From NCBI GenBank assembly GCA_000231825.2, contig JH720315.1, forward strand, positions 836,657 to 900,656: a stretch of DNA of 64,000 bases, given 5' to 3'. The position numbers were made by a program, and so were the translations under genes. The notes below the pieces were generated by a model. The model did not search any database and was not told the origin of the DNA. It saw nothing but the letters and a program-made list of their open reading frames with translations. Source of the stretch: Tetrahymena elliotti 4EA (taxonomy: Eukaryota > Ciliophora > Oligohymenophorea > Hymenostomatida > Tetrahymenidae). Numbering within the stretch: position 1 is the stretch's first letter; each line of letters begins with the position of its first letter. Positions 49,731 to 62,600 of the stretch are shown piece after piece.

Positions 49731-51697
49731 CGTAAAGAAGCTCCCTAAATTGCTACTATATTACTTTTTATCTTCTTAGCTAATTTAATCTTTAGATCAA
49801 TTTATTATTTTTACTTCAATTTCTGTCCGCTTGCTTCTTTGTGGCAATAGGAGCGCTTTTTAATTAAACTAGTTTGAAAGATTATACTTTCAGGTTGCTA
49901 AGGATTTTTTCAAAAAAGGCAGTTCTTGGAAATTTTTTATTTATTTATTTACAATTATTTATCAAGATAATAAATAATTTATTATTTCATTCTTTCAATT
50001 ACAAAAACTAACAAAATAATTAATGCTTTTTTGTTTGCTTTTTTGCTTGCTTTTATTAAATTCTTTCTTTTTTATTTATTTAATCCCATTTCTTCATTAA
50101 ATTCTAAGCTCCTTTTTCCTTTACATTTTTACTTGTTTTAATTACAAACAACAAATCAATCAAACAAAGAATGCAAATCCATTTTACATTATGATTTAGT
50201 ATAAGCAAGCAATTTATATAATTAAAGAAAGAATTCCAATTTTTTTAAGCTAATTTTTTAGATTACATAATTTAAAGGCATTTGTAAAATCGATAAATTG
50301 TAGCTTTATCTCACTTTGATATCATATTAAATATGGTATATTTCATAAAATTACTACAAATATTCTTAAGTTCTGAAGAATATTCATCTAAATAACTATC
50401 TAGCAAAGCTTTAAAAGAATACCTTTTGTTTTTTAATTTTTAGAAATACTGTTAACCTAATGCTGTCACTTTATGTTTTAATCTTTAATAATAGTCACCA
50501 ATTTTATATTGTTCTATCTTCATTTATGACGTATCATTTATTTCAATCAATAATTTTATATCTATTTTTAGAAGAAACTTCAACTCAATATATCTATTAT
50601 CACTCTAATTTCAAAGAAATAGACCAAATAGTATGTTTTAAGATTTTTTTTGTATTTCAACAAACAAAACTTTTATTTTCTCAATACCTAATTTTCCAAT
50701 TGTCAACTATCAACCTAACTACATCACTAAATATTTTCTATACAAAAACCTAAAAATGGAATGAATCCACTTGTAAAATTCTAACTAAAAACTCTTCTAA
50801 CAAATTTTTCTTATTTTCTATTTCTCCTCAGTAAACAGTAATTAAATAAAAAATTTACTTGATGATTTACAAAAACAATAGCCAAATTGATGTGCCCACC
50901 TTTTAAACTCAATAAATGATATTTCTTGTTGGCGAAATCGATGGCAAATCTTCTTAAATTAATTAATAAAGGTATATTCAAATAAATTCCCATATTTTTC
51001 CATAGAAAACGCTAGAAATAATTTGCCACTTTTATCAAAGTATTTACATAAACATAATTTTAATACCAAAATTAATACATTTAATACTCATTTTTATCCA
51101 ATAAATTACTTACTTAAAAGAATTTGATTAACTTTACTCCTATCAAATATTAATTTAATAAGTGTAAATCAATCCACTTTTAAATAATACTTTGTTTAAT
51201 TTTATACACTCAATTCCTTTCATTTCATTTAAATTTCATTTTTACTATTAGAATTTATTTATTTTCTAAATATCCAAAGCGTTTTCACAGTTATTTTTAA
51301 ATTTAAATTCAATATTTTGCTAAAATAAATAAAATAATTTTTATTTTTCTATTAAATGATTCATCTTTTCTATAAATTCTTCTATTAACGTATTTTACAA
51401 CACTTATTTTGTTTGAATACAATAAATAAAGCTTCCTTCTAAATAATTTAATAATACATTAACATAATTTTAAATAAAAAATACTTCAGTTAAAATTGTT
51501 TTTGAAGAAATTATTTTATCTTTGATTTTTTTTGAATTTTTAATACAAAATATATTTTTTAATTTATTTTAGAGATTAAAGCTGTTATTTCAAAAAATAT
51601 GTGTATTTCAAGTAAACTTATCTCAAAAAAGAAATGGAGTTTAAATTCTTCAAAAATAATTTGTTCATTAATTAAATATAAAATAAAACAAAAATAT
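49731..51697. other. spacer with one doubtful ORF
   Basis: About 2 kb between two minus-strand genes. It includes the promoter of the 1,469-aa gene and a low-G stretch where TGA is scarce on the plus strand. No confident gene. Confidence 0.5.
50460..51359 (+). CDS. doubtful 299-codon open frame
   Basis: From ATG 50460 to TGA 51357-51359 the ciliate-code frame is open, and it extends TGA-free upstream to about 50.14 kb. Its middle, with V-G-E-I-D-G-K, reads like protein. However, glutamine is mostly CAA in the first 100 codons, unlike the neighbours. The strand has very few G residues, so TGA is rare by composition. A minus-strand frame over 50993-50730 looks equally plausible. No family is recognised, and it may be non-coding. 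Confidence 0.2.
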
Positions 51698-54600
51698 TCA
51701 ATTAAATTAGTATCTTTCAGGAGTTTTTTATTTTGATTGTTTGATGCCAACACCATAAGAAACGGATGTTTTTAAATTAGAATCTTTAGATGCTTCATCT
51801 GCAATTTTAAAGTTAGAATCATTTTTGCTTTTGTAAAATGTCTTTTTAGTAGTGGTATATTTCCTTTATTTTTTAAAGTTAGATATGAATTTCAAAACCT
51901 TGTCTACATTGTTTTGAGTGAAAAATTTTTTAAATATTTTTAATCTGTCAAAAATTTCAATTTAATCAAAATATTCTTTTTACAAGTTAATCTATTTATG
52001 ATAAGATTCACTTAATCTCTAAGTTGTATTTTCATAAGTTTATAAATTTTTTTAAGAACTGTCATTATTTTCCAAGTAAATGCTATTTCTTTTGTCTATA
52101 TATATTTTGGATTAGTTTGATTTTTCTAATTGAGTTGGAAATTAAAGAAAGGACGTTTCATTTTATTAATTGAGTGAGTTCGCTTTTTCAAACTATTTTT
52201 AACCACCCACCAAAAATGAAATTTAACTCCCACTTTTAATTGATTAAACTCTACTAACAGAATTCTATTTTTGAGATAAAGATTTTTGTTTCATTCCAAT
52301 AGTATCATTACTTTAAGGAACTAAACTGTTTTGTTGCTTCATGTCTTATTCTAATACACTTAATCTTTTTATTAATTTTGGGTTTTTAAATAAAATATAA
52401 TAATAAATTTGTAATTTACCCTATACCTTCTTCATTTATCTAAAAAGAAACTTAATTAGATAAGTTTCTTCCATAATTCTTTGGTTCTGAGCTTAAAGTA
52501 TTTTAGCTTATTTACTTTTTAGAACTCAATGTTTCTACTGCCAAAAAATTAGAAGCTCTTGTATTAGTTAATATACCTCCAAGTTTTTCTTCTTCTAATT
52601 ACTCTTTAATATTAGTGTTTAAAGTATCATCCAATATTTAAATTCCATGTTCTTCGTCATCATTACCACTTTCACTTTCCGATATATTAAACATATTATA
52701 CAATGTTGAGTTTTCATTTTAATTCAATTCTTTTAATTGCTTAATTAAAGTCTAGTTCTCATTTATAATTTACCTATACCATTTAATTAATGTAAAATCT
52801 TAATTTTTTCTCTCATAAAATTGTTTATAAATTATACTAAAAATTCATCAATATGTGTTGAAAAAAAAAAAATTAGAATAAAAAAAAGGAAATTGAATTA
52901 AATAGTGCTTACAATGCATTTAATAATTTATTTTTATCTCTTCTTGCTTATTCCTTTCTTTTTTAATGTAAGGAGAAATTATATTTGAGACAAACTACAG
53001 GTCTATTTTATTTATAGTGAGTATTTGGGCATTCATAAGAGAAATGTCCAGTTTATTCGCAAGAGAGACATTTGAGGTTTAAGTCTCTAAAATTATTTTG
53101 TATGACCATTTTTTCTTGTATTTATTTAAAGACTTCAAAATCTTCATCATTTTTATTGAGAATTTAGATAAATTCTTCTCTGGAGATTTTATAAACAGTT
53201 GACATACCAAGACTTTTTGCTCCTTCTTTTCTAGCAAGACCAGAAAAGAAAGAAGTTTCGCCAAATATTTGATTATGCGAGAGTATTTTTAGTGGAATGT
53301 GCTCTTTATTTACTGAGTGAAACAATTAAACTGACCCACTCTAGATAAAGTAAAATGCTAAATCTTCAATACTATTTTCTTAAAAGATTATCTCATTAGG
53401 AGATATGACAACTTCTTTCATAGCCTTCACTAATTTACTAATTGTTTTCTAAGAAAAGTATTTGTAAAAAAATGAAACTTGCTTAATTATTCTTTAATTG
53501 ATGTCAATAAATATTTCTTCTCTAAGTCTATTAGATAGTTTATTCAATATTTTATCTTCTTGTTCTTTATCTCTCTCCTTTTATTCCTCTGAGAGAAAAA
53601 TTAAATAATGTCTTACTCTACTTATCAACTCAATATTCACATTCTTTTTACTCAAATACCTATATAAAAGCAAAATAATTTTTATTAATTCTCAAATAAA
53701 TTTAATTTTATCACTTTGTAATAATACTTATTTAAGAGTTCAGCTCTATTTTATCTTTTTGAATATCCCTTAAAATCATACCAACATTATTAATTGAATA
53801 TGCAAAAACACAACTCATTATAATCATAGTAACTAAAGTAAACAAAGCTTCTTAAGTATTGCTTGGTGTAATATCTCCATATCCAACTTTATTTATTAAG
53901 AAATAATCAAGTATTATGATCTAAAATCAAAAATAACTTACCTGTTGTCATTGTCGTTACAGCCCAATATAAAGAAAAAACATATTTACTTAGTCCATTA
54001 TAATCCTGTATTCCATATTTTTCAATCCAAGTTATTTCAACACCGTAAAGTTTTTCAATTTTATACAAAGAAAACCAACAAATGCTCACTTTTCAATTCA
54101 AAATAAAATTAAAAAACAAAAATGTTTCTTTTATTAATAAATTATTTTAATTGTTAAAAAAAATCAAAGCAATTTACAAATGTGAGCAGCAAAAATGACA
54201 TCAAAGATGAGATCTAGAAGTTTAAGTAAGTATTTAGTGCTTTCTTTGAAGTTAAAAATTTATCGAAAGGAAGATTCAGAGAAAATGAGTGTGAATATTT
54301 TAATTAGACCAAGCATGTCATATAATAGGATTTGTTATCCTGGATGACTGATATTGTAGTTAGCTTTGAGTTTATTAATAATAATAAACATAGTGATAAC
54401 ATCAAATATGAAATGATTTGCGAGATAAGATTTAACAATAGTTTTTCTGTTCGTAATGACTTGGTCTTGCTTGAATAAGGCTGTGTTTAATTTAAATACA
54501 ATGTCGATTATAGAGAAAATAGCAGCAATATATAGGAAGAATCTGACATAAATTTCATTCATGATTTCTTAGGCAAAGAATATTAAAATAGAATAAATAA

Positions 54601-55609
54601 ATATAAATAGATAAAAAAAGCTATTTGATATGAATCCCCACCAAATAACTAATGAAGAAGTTGGCATTAGCACCATCCCTTAGAGTTTATAAAGAATCTT
54701 TTGACATATTTTCAATTATTTAAAATAATTAATATCAATGTGTTTTTTCCTCTTTGGATTATTTTGTAATACACTTGATTTGTCATTTATTAACTGATAG
54801 TCTTAAACTTTTAATTTATTTGGCTTTCTATCTTTATATAGAGATATTAATTAATCTACAAAAGATTGTACAATATTGTTCACTTTCATATTTCTACCAT
54901 GTGATTCTTTAATCAATAACTTTGCTATTGAGTGAAATTCTTTTGGATTCTTTTATACCATAGAACCAAAGTCTATCTAATTCAACATTACTAAATTTCT
55001 TCTATGATACCTAGGACTATTGTTATATGGAGATCCATTCTTTACAAAAGGTACTTTGTTATTCCTCAAAGAACTATGCCTGAAACCCTAGCTCAAAGAA
55101 TTTTAAGATTCCCTAATATTATTACATCTTGAAGAGATTCCATCACAAATCGTATCTTATCTATTTTCTAGTGTTTTCAATATGGCAAACTTTTTCTAAA
55201 ATTTGAACATTATTTATTTATTTGCTTCTAAAATATTTAAACATTTTACAAAATCTAGTTTTGAATTATTGCTTGCCTAATTAGAACAACTCAGCTGATT
55301 TATTGAATTATTTGGAACCTATTATAAATAGTATTTCAATTAAATACTTTTATTATATTTTTTTACACCAATCTGAGTATCTATCTTTGGGAGTTTCGGA
55401 ATTTCTATTTTCTGATCTTTAGAAATATCACAATCTAAATCATCATCTCTCTCACCAAAATTACCACTATTCTACTAAATAAATACACTTCTGTTAAAAA
55501 AAACGGAGCAGTTAGACATACTGCTCACAGAATCGCTCCTATGCTTATCTAACTGCTTTGTTCTATTCTTGTGAAAAATACTTGTTTAATATTGATAAGT
55601 GTTGCTCAT
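51698..55609 (-). CDS. CNBD-type voltage-gated K+ channel with CCHC zinc knuckle, 1,182 aa, 6 exons
   Basis: Exons 55609-54178, 54088-53942, 53886-53715, 53659-52913, 52809-52420 and 52358-51698 total 3,549 bp (TGA 51700-51698). A Ser/Asn-rich cytoplasmic N terminus of about 290 residues precedes six membrane segments. The pore helix and filter T-T-M-T-T-V-G-Y-G-D end at about residue 531, giving K+ selectivity. After S6 come a C-linker and a cyclic-nucleotide-binding domain (about 640-765) with the phosphate-binding segment F-G-E-T-S-F. That segment lacks the canonical R-(T/S)-A, so cAMP/cGMP binding is uncertain. Immediately after it is C-L-S-C-E-Q-T-G-H-F-S-Y-E-C (about 781-794), a C-x2-C-x4-H-x4-C zinc knuckle, then a basic/coiled tail. 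The architecture is EAG/HCN-like. It probably sits in the plasma or ciliary membrane, where K+ flux shapes excitability and swimming. Confidence 0.93.
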
Positions 55610-56694
55610 ATTAAAAAGAAGATCAATTTCCCTTTTTTTGTATCCGAATCTCCCTTTTAATATACAATAGAAACAAAAGTCCTACTTTGATAATATTTGT
55701 TTATTTACTTACTAATAAACAAAAAAACAAACAAAACAAAATAAAGATAACATACTCTATTTATTTATAGAGTAATTTGAATAAGATTTCAAAAATAGAA
55801 TTTCATAAAATTTTGGCAGATAATCAATCAACAACAAAAAATTAAATTTATATTTACTAATCAGTTTATTATTCTTTTTCTAATATTTTATTTAAAAAGT
55901 AAAATATCACATTTCTTCTATTTATTTTTTTAAGAGAGTAATATATAATAGTTATTTCTAAAGTTAAATTAAGTTTCTTTGAAATTGACTTGAATAACTT
56001 TAAAATAATATTTTCAACAAATCAAATATGAATGATAATAATAAATAAGAAATTTTGAGTTGATACTTTATAGTATAATCTCTCTATGTTGTTCCTGTTG
56101 TTGAAATTCCGCTGATTGGCTCCACCATTTCAGTGGAATTTCAATTAGTTTTAGTAAAAAAATTTGATTTTCTTCTTCTGCATTTTTTATATTTTTTATC
56201 AGAATTTATCAGATATACCTTTTTCAAGTTTTTGTTTCAAAAGAATTTTTTTGCTTCTAATTCACAAAATTTTATTAAAGCTCAGCCTCAATAATATAAG
56301 TAGGTAAAATAAAATTAATATCACTTTAAAATGTTACATGGTATAACAAATTTTGTATTTAAACATTTCAATCTTTTTTTGAGGCACCTATTTTCAAATC
56401 ATATTTGTATCATAAAAAATTTTTTTAATAGAATATTTTGTCCTTCATTAATTATTTAAATTCCCCAGAAATTGTAGAGCTAATCAGCTGAATATTAATT
56501 GATAAATTTGCTTATAAAATAGAATTAGAGTAGTAGTGATATAAATACAATACATGCTAATTTTTATATTAATAGTAAATAGTTAAATATTTAAGTTTTT
56601 CTCAATTTTAATAATTTGATTATTGTCTGAATTTTGAAGTACATTTAAATTATTTTTTTTTAAGTGAATTTTTTTCTTTATTTTAAACATAAAA
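55610..56694. other. intergenic spacer
   Basis: 1.1 kb AT-rich sequence upstream of the channel gene, nothing recognised. Confidence 0.6.
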
Positions 56695-59600
56695 TCACTA
56701 AATTTATTTCATTTTTTAAATAAATATTTGATCTTTTAAATTTAAACAATTTTCAGTGAAAGAATCATTTTCACCAAGCAACTTTTATCCTATAGAAATG
56801 GACTCTTCTGTAAAGATAAGGGCTTTTTCAAAATCTTTTTATTTCAAATAGCATTATCCAATAAGATAGAGTGATGATGCTATTTCTTCTTCATGTATTA
56901 CTTCTAAAATTTTCCTGAAAGTTTGTAAAGAATCTAAAGCAAATTTTAATGCATTTTTATAATCACTTTTATAATAATAACAGTAAGCAACAAGAAATAA
57001 AGATTATGCTACTTCATACTTATTCTTTGAAAAGATCTACTTATTCATTTCTAGAGAATCTAAAGCAAATCTAAGGGCCTTTTTATAGTTAAACTTATAA
57101 AAATAACATTCTGCTATAAGCTTGAGAGATTTTATAATCTCTGAACAACTCCCCTTAAAAATTTATTTCTTGATTTCTAGGGATTGGAGAGCATATTCGA
57201 GTGAAATATCATACTAAATTTTATCAGAATAGCACTAAGCTACAAGAAAGAGACATTATGCCACCTCAAAATGAGTTTTGCCAAAGATTTATTCTTTCAT
57301 TTTGAGAGATTCTAAAGAATATGTAAGTGCATCATCATACTCATTTAATTCTGTATAGCACTTTGCAATAAGATAGAGAGATGATGCTATTTAAGGGTGA
57401 TTACCCTTAAATATTATTAAATTCATTTTATGAGAATCTAAAGCAAATTTGAGTGCATATTAATTATTATTAAGTAAATAACACCAAGCAATTAGGTGGA
57501 GAGATAAGGATATTGAGGGATGATTTCCTTCAAAAATTTTCCTATTCATTAATAGAGAATTCATAGCAAATTTGAGAGAGTTTTCATAATCATTTTTACT
57601 AAAATAACATTATGCAACAAGATAGAGAGATGAAGATATTGAGGAATGATTTCCCTCAAAAATTTTCTGATTCATTTCTAGAGAATCTAAAGCAAATTTG
57701 AGTGCATTTTCACTATCATTTTTATGTAAATAACATTAAGCAACAAGATGGAGAGATAAGGATATTGAGGAATTATTTCCCTCAAATATTTTCTAGTTCA
57801 TTTATAGAGAATCCAAAGCAAATTTGAGAGCATTTTCGTGGTCACTTTTAAGAAAATAGCATTAAGCAACAAGGTGGAGAGATGAGGATATTGAGGAATT
57901 ATCTCCCTCAAAAATGTTTTAATTCATTTTAAGAGAATCTAAAGCAAATTCGAGAGCGTTTTCATTATAATTTTTATGAAAATAGCATTAGGCAACAAGA
58001 TAGAGAGATGATGCTATTGAAGAGTGATTCTTCTCAAAAATTTTTTATCTCATTTGCAGAGAATCCAAAGCAAATTTGAATGCATTTTCATAGTCAATTT
58101 TATTTAAATAACATTAAGCAACAAGATAGAGAGATGAGGCTATTTATGAGTGATTTACAGAAAAAATTTTCTTGTTTGTTTCTAGAGAATCAAGAGCATA
58201 TTTTAGAGCTGTATTATATTCACATTTAAAGGAATAGCACTAAGCAATAAGTATGAGAGATGAAGCTATTAATGAGTGATTCCCCTTAAAAACATTTTTG
58301 TAAATTTGAAGAGACTATTATGCAAATTTGATTGCATTTTCATACTCGCTTTTATGACAATAGCACTATGCTATAAGGGAGAGAGATAATGCAAGGATTG
58401 GATGATTTCCATTAAAAATTTTTTCCTCCATTTTTAGAGATTTTAAAGCAAATTCAAGTGCTTTAGTAGAATCACTTCTATTTAGATGACACTATGCTAT
58501 AAGATACAACAATGATGCTACTGATTAGTGACTCTCTTTAAATATTTTTGAGACCATTTATAGAGAATTTAAAGCATATTCAAGGGCACTTTAGTAATCA
58601 CTTAAATCTACATAGCACTAAGCTATAAGATGGAGAGATGATGCTATCTCATATTGATTTCCCTTATAAATTTTTTTTATCATATTTAGAGAATCCAAAG
58701 CAAATTATAAGGAGTCTTTGTATAAGCTTAATTATTAATAGCATTTAGAAAGTTTTTATAAATTTTAATATTTTAATTAATAGTAATTGGTTTCGTTTAT
58801 TGTTTAAAAGAAATTTTTTCCTTTTTTCTCTAAAATTTTGTGTACAATTTTTTAATAATACAGATTAAGTTCAGAAAAATAAGGAATATCTTTATTATCA
58901 TCGAAACGCTACAAATTACAGATAATATCAACTTTTTAAAAAATTTGCCAACAAGTTTACTCATCCAAAATATCTTCTAATATAAGATCTATAAATTTGC
59001 TATGTACTTATTCACAATTTTATCTTAAATTTGGTTAATTTCCTAACATGCAACTTTAAATTAAAATTTCTAAATTTGAAATTAAAGATTAATTAGGATT
59101 ATTTGATTTTTTATAAGATGAAATAATATAATAAATTGTTTTTCCAAGTGAAAAAATATCAGACTTAAAACCTATGCTTGAATCAAAACGTTATTATTCT
59201 GGAGGTGCAAATCTATGAGTAAACCCTTTAATATAAATCAAGCTATTGGCTTCCTTAATGGTAGAAATACCAAAATCGCAATACACGTAAACTCCATTTT
59301 AAGTGAGAAGGATATTGTTAGGTTTAATATCAAGATGAACAATATTATAAATTCTTAATTAAATAAGTCCATCTAACAAATCTAGTATCATTTTTATCAA
59401 CTTATTCAATGGAAAATAGATTTTTGAATCGATAAAATCTAATTCCTTATGTAGACTCATTACACATTTTTCTAGAACTGTGACACTAATCTAATCAGAT
59501 AATTTGAACATTTCAAAAGTTTTGATAACATTAATATTCTTTTCAAATAGTTTTACTATTTTCAATTCTTAGTAAAAATCTTCATCACTTATATCAAATG

Positions 59601-62600
59601 ATATTTTAACAGCAATATCTTCATAGAATCTAAAATTATTATTGAAAAAGCCTTCAAATACTATTCCTTCACCTCCATAATTCAAAAATTTTAACAAAAA
59701 AAATTTTTTCTCTTTCAATTTTGTTAAAATAAAATCTTCATTTTCAACAAATTTTGTTAACACTTTTGAATTAATATTATTATTATAAAATTATTGATTT
59801 TTATTAATATATTTAAAATAATCATTGCTCCATGGCCTAATATGATCTTTGATTTTCTTAAACTTTTCATTGATGTTGTCATAATTGCGCTTTGAAAAAT
59901 ACAAAATGTGAATTTTTTCTGAAATTTTAATCTAATCGTATTTAATATTACTATAATCTAAAAATATAATTTTTTATTACAAATTTTTCCATGGCCAGAT
60001 TTCTTTCTGGTCTTATTTAAATGGTTCATAAGAATCAACTTAATATTTGATTTCTAAAATTATTGAACTTTTTTCCCTTGTTATTAAATCTTTTTTAAAA
60101 CCTTAAAATACATCTTCATATTAATTTGATTTAATGATTTTTTTAAAATATAGTTATTTTGTTGCTAAAGTTTGAAATATTTGTGAAGAATTATTTAGGA
60201 AGTTTTAACTTAAATTATTTTTATCTTTTATTTCTCTAGCTTTTAACTCTTGAAATATTTAATCAGAAATATTAAGAAGGTTTTAACTGAAATTATTTTT
60301 ATCTTTTATTTCACTAGCTTATAATTCATCATCTCCTGAAAATGATGAATCTGTAGATTACTATTACTTCCCTAGATTTTTCATTTAAGTTTTATATCTT
60401 TTATGTACTGTTTTAGCACTTTGAACAATAGCTAGCAAATTAACCTAATTTTCATTAATTAAAAATTTTTTATTCATTTCAAAGAAATTTTGAGAATTAT
60501 ATGTTGTTTCAGTCAAATCTTTTTAATTTAAACTCTAATAATTTGCAGATTTTATTGAACACTGATCCCCCTCAAAAGTTTTATTTTCCATTTGTCGAGA
60601 TTCCAATTCAATACTAATTGCATTTTCATAATCACTTTTATCTTTTTAGCACTATGCAATAAGTTAAAGAGATTATGCAATTGAGGAGTGATCACCTTCA
60701 AACATTTTCTAGAGTATTTATAGAGAATCCAAAGTAAATTAAAGTGCATTTTCATAGTTTCTTTTATATTTGTAGCACTAGGCAACAAGATATAGAGATG
60801 ATGCGATTGAAGAGTGATCCCCCTCAAAAATTTTCTAAAACATTTGTAGAGAATCCAAAGGAAATTTGAGTGCATGTTCATAGTCACTTTTATGAGAAAC
60901 ACACTAAGCAACAAGTGCAAGAGATGGTGCGATTGAAGAGTAATCTCCCTCAAAAATTTTCTAAAACATTTGTAGAGAATCCAAAGCAAATTTGAGTGCG
61001 TTTTCATAGTCACATTTATGTTTGTAGCACTATGCAACAAGATGAAGAGATGATGCGATTTCAGAGTGATCCCCCTCAAAAATTTTCTATCTCATTTGTT
61101 GTGAATCCAAAGCAAATTTGAGTGCATTTTCATAGTCACTTTTATGTTTGTAGCACTATACAACAAGAAAAACAGATGATGCGATTGAAGAGTGATCCCC
61201 CTCAAAAATTTTCTAAAACATTTGTAGATAATCCAAAGGAAATTTGAGTGCATTTTCATAGTGACTTTTATGAGAATAACACTAAGCAACAAGTGCAAGA
61301 GATGATGCGATTGAAGAGTGATCCCCCTCAAAAATTTTCCTTTTCATTTGTAGTGAATCCATAGCAAATTTGAGTGCATTTACATAGTCACNNNNNNNNN
61401 NNNNNNNNNNNNNNNNNNNNNNNNNNNNNNNNNNNNNNNNNNNNNNNNNNNNNNNNNNNNNNNNNNNNNNNNNNNNNNNNNNNNNNNNNNNNNNNNNNNN
61501 NNNNNNNNNNNNNNNNNNNNNNNNNNNNNNNNNNNNNNNNNNNNNNNNNNNNNNNNNNNNNNNNNNNNNNNNNNNNNNNNNNNNNNNNNNNNNNNNNNNN
61601 NNNNNNNNNNNNNNNNNNNNNNNNNNNNNNNNNNNNNNNNNNNNNNNNNNNNNNNNNNNNNNNNNNNNNNNNNNNNNNNNNNNNNNNNNNNNNNNNNNNN
61701 NNNNNNNNNNNNNNNNNNNNNNNNNNNNNNNNNNNNNNNNNNNNNNNNNNNNNNNNNNNNNNNNNNNNNNNNNNNNNNNNNNNNNNNNNNNNNNNNNNNN
61801 NNNNNNNNNNNNNNNNNNNNNNNNNNNNNNNNNNNNNNNNNNNNNNNNNNNNNNNNNNNNNNNNNNNNNNNNNNNNNNNNNNNNNNNNNNNNNNNNNNNN
61901 NNNNNNNNNNNNNNNNNNNNNNNNNNNNNNNTGATGCGATTGAAGAGTGATTTCCCTCAAAAATTTTCCTTTTCATTTGTAGAGAATCCAAAGCAAATTT
62001 GAGTGCATTTTCATAGTCACTTTTATGAGAATAACACTAAGCAACAAGTGCAAGAGATGATGCGATTGAAGAGTGATTTCGCTCATAAATGTTTTAAAAC
62101 ATTCGTAGAGAATCCAAAGCAAATTTGAGTGCATTTTCATAATCACTTTTATCATTGTAGCACTATGCAACAAGATGAAGAGATGATGCTATTGAAGAGT
62201 GATCCCCCTCAAAAATTTTCTAACTCATTTGTAGAGAATCCAAAGCAAAATCAGAATAGACATAATTTTTTTTAGAATTAATAAGAATATTAGAAGGTTT
62301 AATATCAAGGTGAAGAATTTTATAAATTTTAAGTTAGACTAACCCATCTATTAACTGATTAAACATTTTGCACAATTTTTCTTTAGGAAAATTTTTATTT
62401 TTTATCATATTGTTTAATTCATCTAATAAACTGTATTTACATATTTCTAGAATAATTATATCTATTATTTAATTTTTGCAATTATGAATAATGAAGTGTT
62501 GAATAAATTTGACAACACATTCATAATTTTCATATAATTTCATTACTTTGACTTGATCATCAGCATTTTCATTAAATTTAATATTGAAGGCATATTATTC

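Noticed and set aside
50811..50993. Minus-strand ORF M-G-I-Y-L-N-I-P-L-L
   Set aside because: It extends to only about 88 codons in the ciliate code, overlaps an equally weak plus-strand frame and matches no family I know.
61374..61991. ORFs composed mostly of X
   Set aside because: They are translations of the N gap and carry no information.
60552..62173. Long standard-code minus-strand ORFs over the TPR array (M-R-G-I-T-L-Q-S-H-H-type repeats)
   Set aside because: They are shadows. The 126-bp repeat keeps a second frame open by periodicity, but only the TPR frame joins the flanking kinase and linker sequence.
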